A stretch of 64,000 nt of DNA from NCBI GenBank assembly GCA_003526375.1, contig DPDG01000114.1, forward strand, positions 61,615 through 125,614. Reading direction: 5' to 3'. Both the position numbers and the translations under genes were made by a program. Within the stretch, counting starts at the first letter, position 1; the number at the start of each line of letters is the position of its first letter. Positions 63,340-64,000 of this stretch are shown piece after piece. Source of the stretch: Lentisphaeria bacterium. Lineage in GTDB: Bacteria; Verrucomicrobiota; Lentisphaeria; Victivallales; UBA1829. The notes beneath the pieces are model-generated. The model was given only the letters and a program-made list of their open reading frames with translations, had not been told where the DNA came from and did not search any database.

Positions 63340-64000
63340 TCAGAATCCGCTGACCATGCGGATGCGCTCAATGGCACGTTTCGCCTGAATGAAGTCCCTT
63401 TCCTTCTGCTTCTGGGCGATCTGAACCTCCTTGACTTTGCGGGCGAGGACACTGGATTCATCCCATGCAATCCGCAGTTTCAGGCGGAACGATTCAATCG
63501 CAGAGTTGAGCTCCTCCATCGGGTTGGCTTCGGGTTCCTGTTTCAGGGCAGCGGTCTGCACAGGGGCGGACACGACTTTCATTTCATTGTGTTCCATTTT
63601 GGTTTCCTCCGTCTGGGGTTGATTTTGAGTTTGAATTTGAGTTGTTTCTTTGGATTTCGGCTGATACAGCGGCATCGTGACATAACGTCCCGTGCCTCCA
63701 CTTGCGAGAATCGGGATACGGTTATCCGCCATCTCAATTTTCGTATGCCCCTCCGACAACAACCGCAGAAACACGTGCTTATTGAGCATGAGCGAAACAT
63801 CGTTCCAGTCGCCCGTAAACTCGGCGGCAATGCTGGTGTGCATCTCCCCCGCAAGAACGTTCAGATATCCCGGTTCGCTCTGATACAGCTCCACGGCATT
63901 GTGCGGCGGCTGGTCGGGGACGTTCTTGAGGAAGGTTTCAAGCTGCTGACCGCGCTCCGGCAGGAACGATACCGACCGGACCAGCGTATTCTGTGCGGGA
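63340..64000 (-). CDS. Phage-type protein, possibly sliding-clamp-like with coiled-coil tail (5' end outside window)
   Basis: The frame is open to the window edge (220 residues visible). The first part, NVLAGEMHTSIAAEFTGDWN through KIEMADNRIPILASGGTGRY and VTMPL, resembles the last domain of bacterial beta sliding clamps, which end in a VMPM-type motif. A Q/T-rich linker and a long charged helix (about the last 75 residues) follow, unlike ordinary clamps. This is a weak resemblance from reading alone. Confidence 0.4.
   Translation of the reverse strand, partial: PAQNTLVRSVSFLPERGQQLETFLKNVPDQPPHNAVELYQSEPGYLNVLAGEMHTSIAAEFTGDWNDVSLMLNKHVFLRLLSEGHTKIEMADNRIPILASGGTGRYVTMPLYQPKSKETTQIQTQNQPQTEETKMEHNEMKVVSAPVQTAALKQEPEANPMEELNSAIESFRLKLRIAWDESSVLARKVKEVQIAQKQKERDFIQAKRAIERIRMVSGF

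Overview
The window looks like a chromosomal segment from a gut-type member of the Lentisphaerota (Victivallis-like). This is inferred from gene content, not from a marker search. The clues are type IV pseudopilin-like proteins with a TFTLIELL prepilin motif, large secreted glycan-acting proteins (DUF4091-like, heparinase-like, parallel beta-helix, GH20, GH130), many small sugar regulons each with its own LacI, GntR or AraC regulator, and moderate-GC DNA with clear AGGAG-type ribosome binding sites and frequent GTG/TTG starts.

Layout. 1-11.7 kb: the start of ftsK (cut off), an MscS channel, a family 4 uracil-DNA glycosylase, a GH130 phosphorylase-like protein, a CPA2 antiporter followed by an octanucleotide tandem repeat, a reductase-like SDR, a lone receiver domain, and an ALDH-FAA hydrolase-GNAT operon. 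12-23.8 kb: two adjacent surface-repeat proteins, a glycosyltransferase, argS, manA, pyk, a polysaccharide deacetylase-like protein, and a beta-helix/pseudopilin pair. 24-26.5 kb: an IS110-type insertion sequence next to a LacI regulator with two matching operators. 26.7-35.1 kb: a GlpA-like/FAD/DUF1667/HAD/symporter operon, a zinc-ribbon membrane-protein trio and a heparinase-like protein. 35.2-42.1 kb: two housekeeping clusters, rpmH-rnpA-yidD-yidC-jag and rpsP-khpA-trmD-rplS-rnhB; rimM is missing from the second and trmD appears to start at CTG.

42-59.7 kb: a GT-C-like membrane protein, a GH20-nagA pair for N-acetylhexosamine release and use, and a GntR regulator leading an operon of one pseudopilin and three secreted glycan-type proteins. 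That pseudopilin has an in-frame 231-bp insert bounded by two copies of the prepilin-motif DNA. Then come an ArsC/Spx-like protein, eno, arfB, and an AraC regulator divergent from an isomerase/Gfo-Idh-MocA pair.

59.8-64 kb: a tRNA-Arg(CCG) followed directly by what looks like an integrated element. It opens with about 1.2 kb of non-coding DNA packed with phased short repeats (CGGACG, CCGAAC, CGGACATTTCGGAC, and a 50-bp pair), ends in a terminator, and continues as a leftward phage/plasmid-type operon (DUF932, PD-(D/E)XK nuclease, a small unknown protein and a possible sliding-clamp-like protein cut by the window end). The repeat array, the pseudopilin insert and the candidate bridge RNA of the IS110 element are the most unusual signals.
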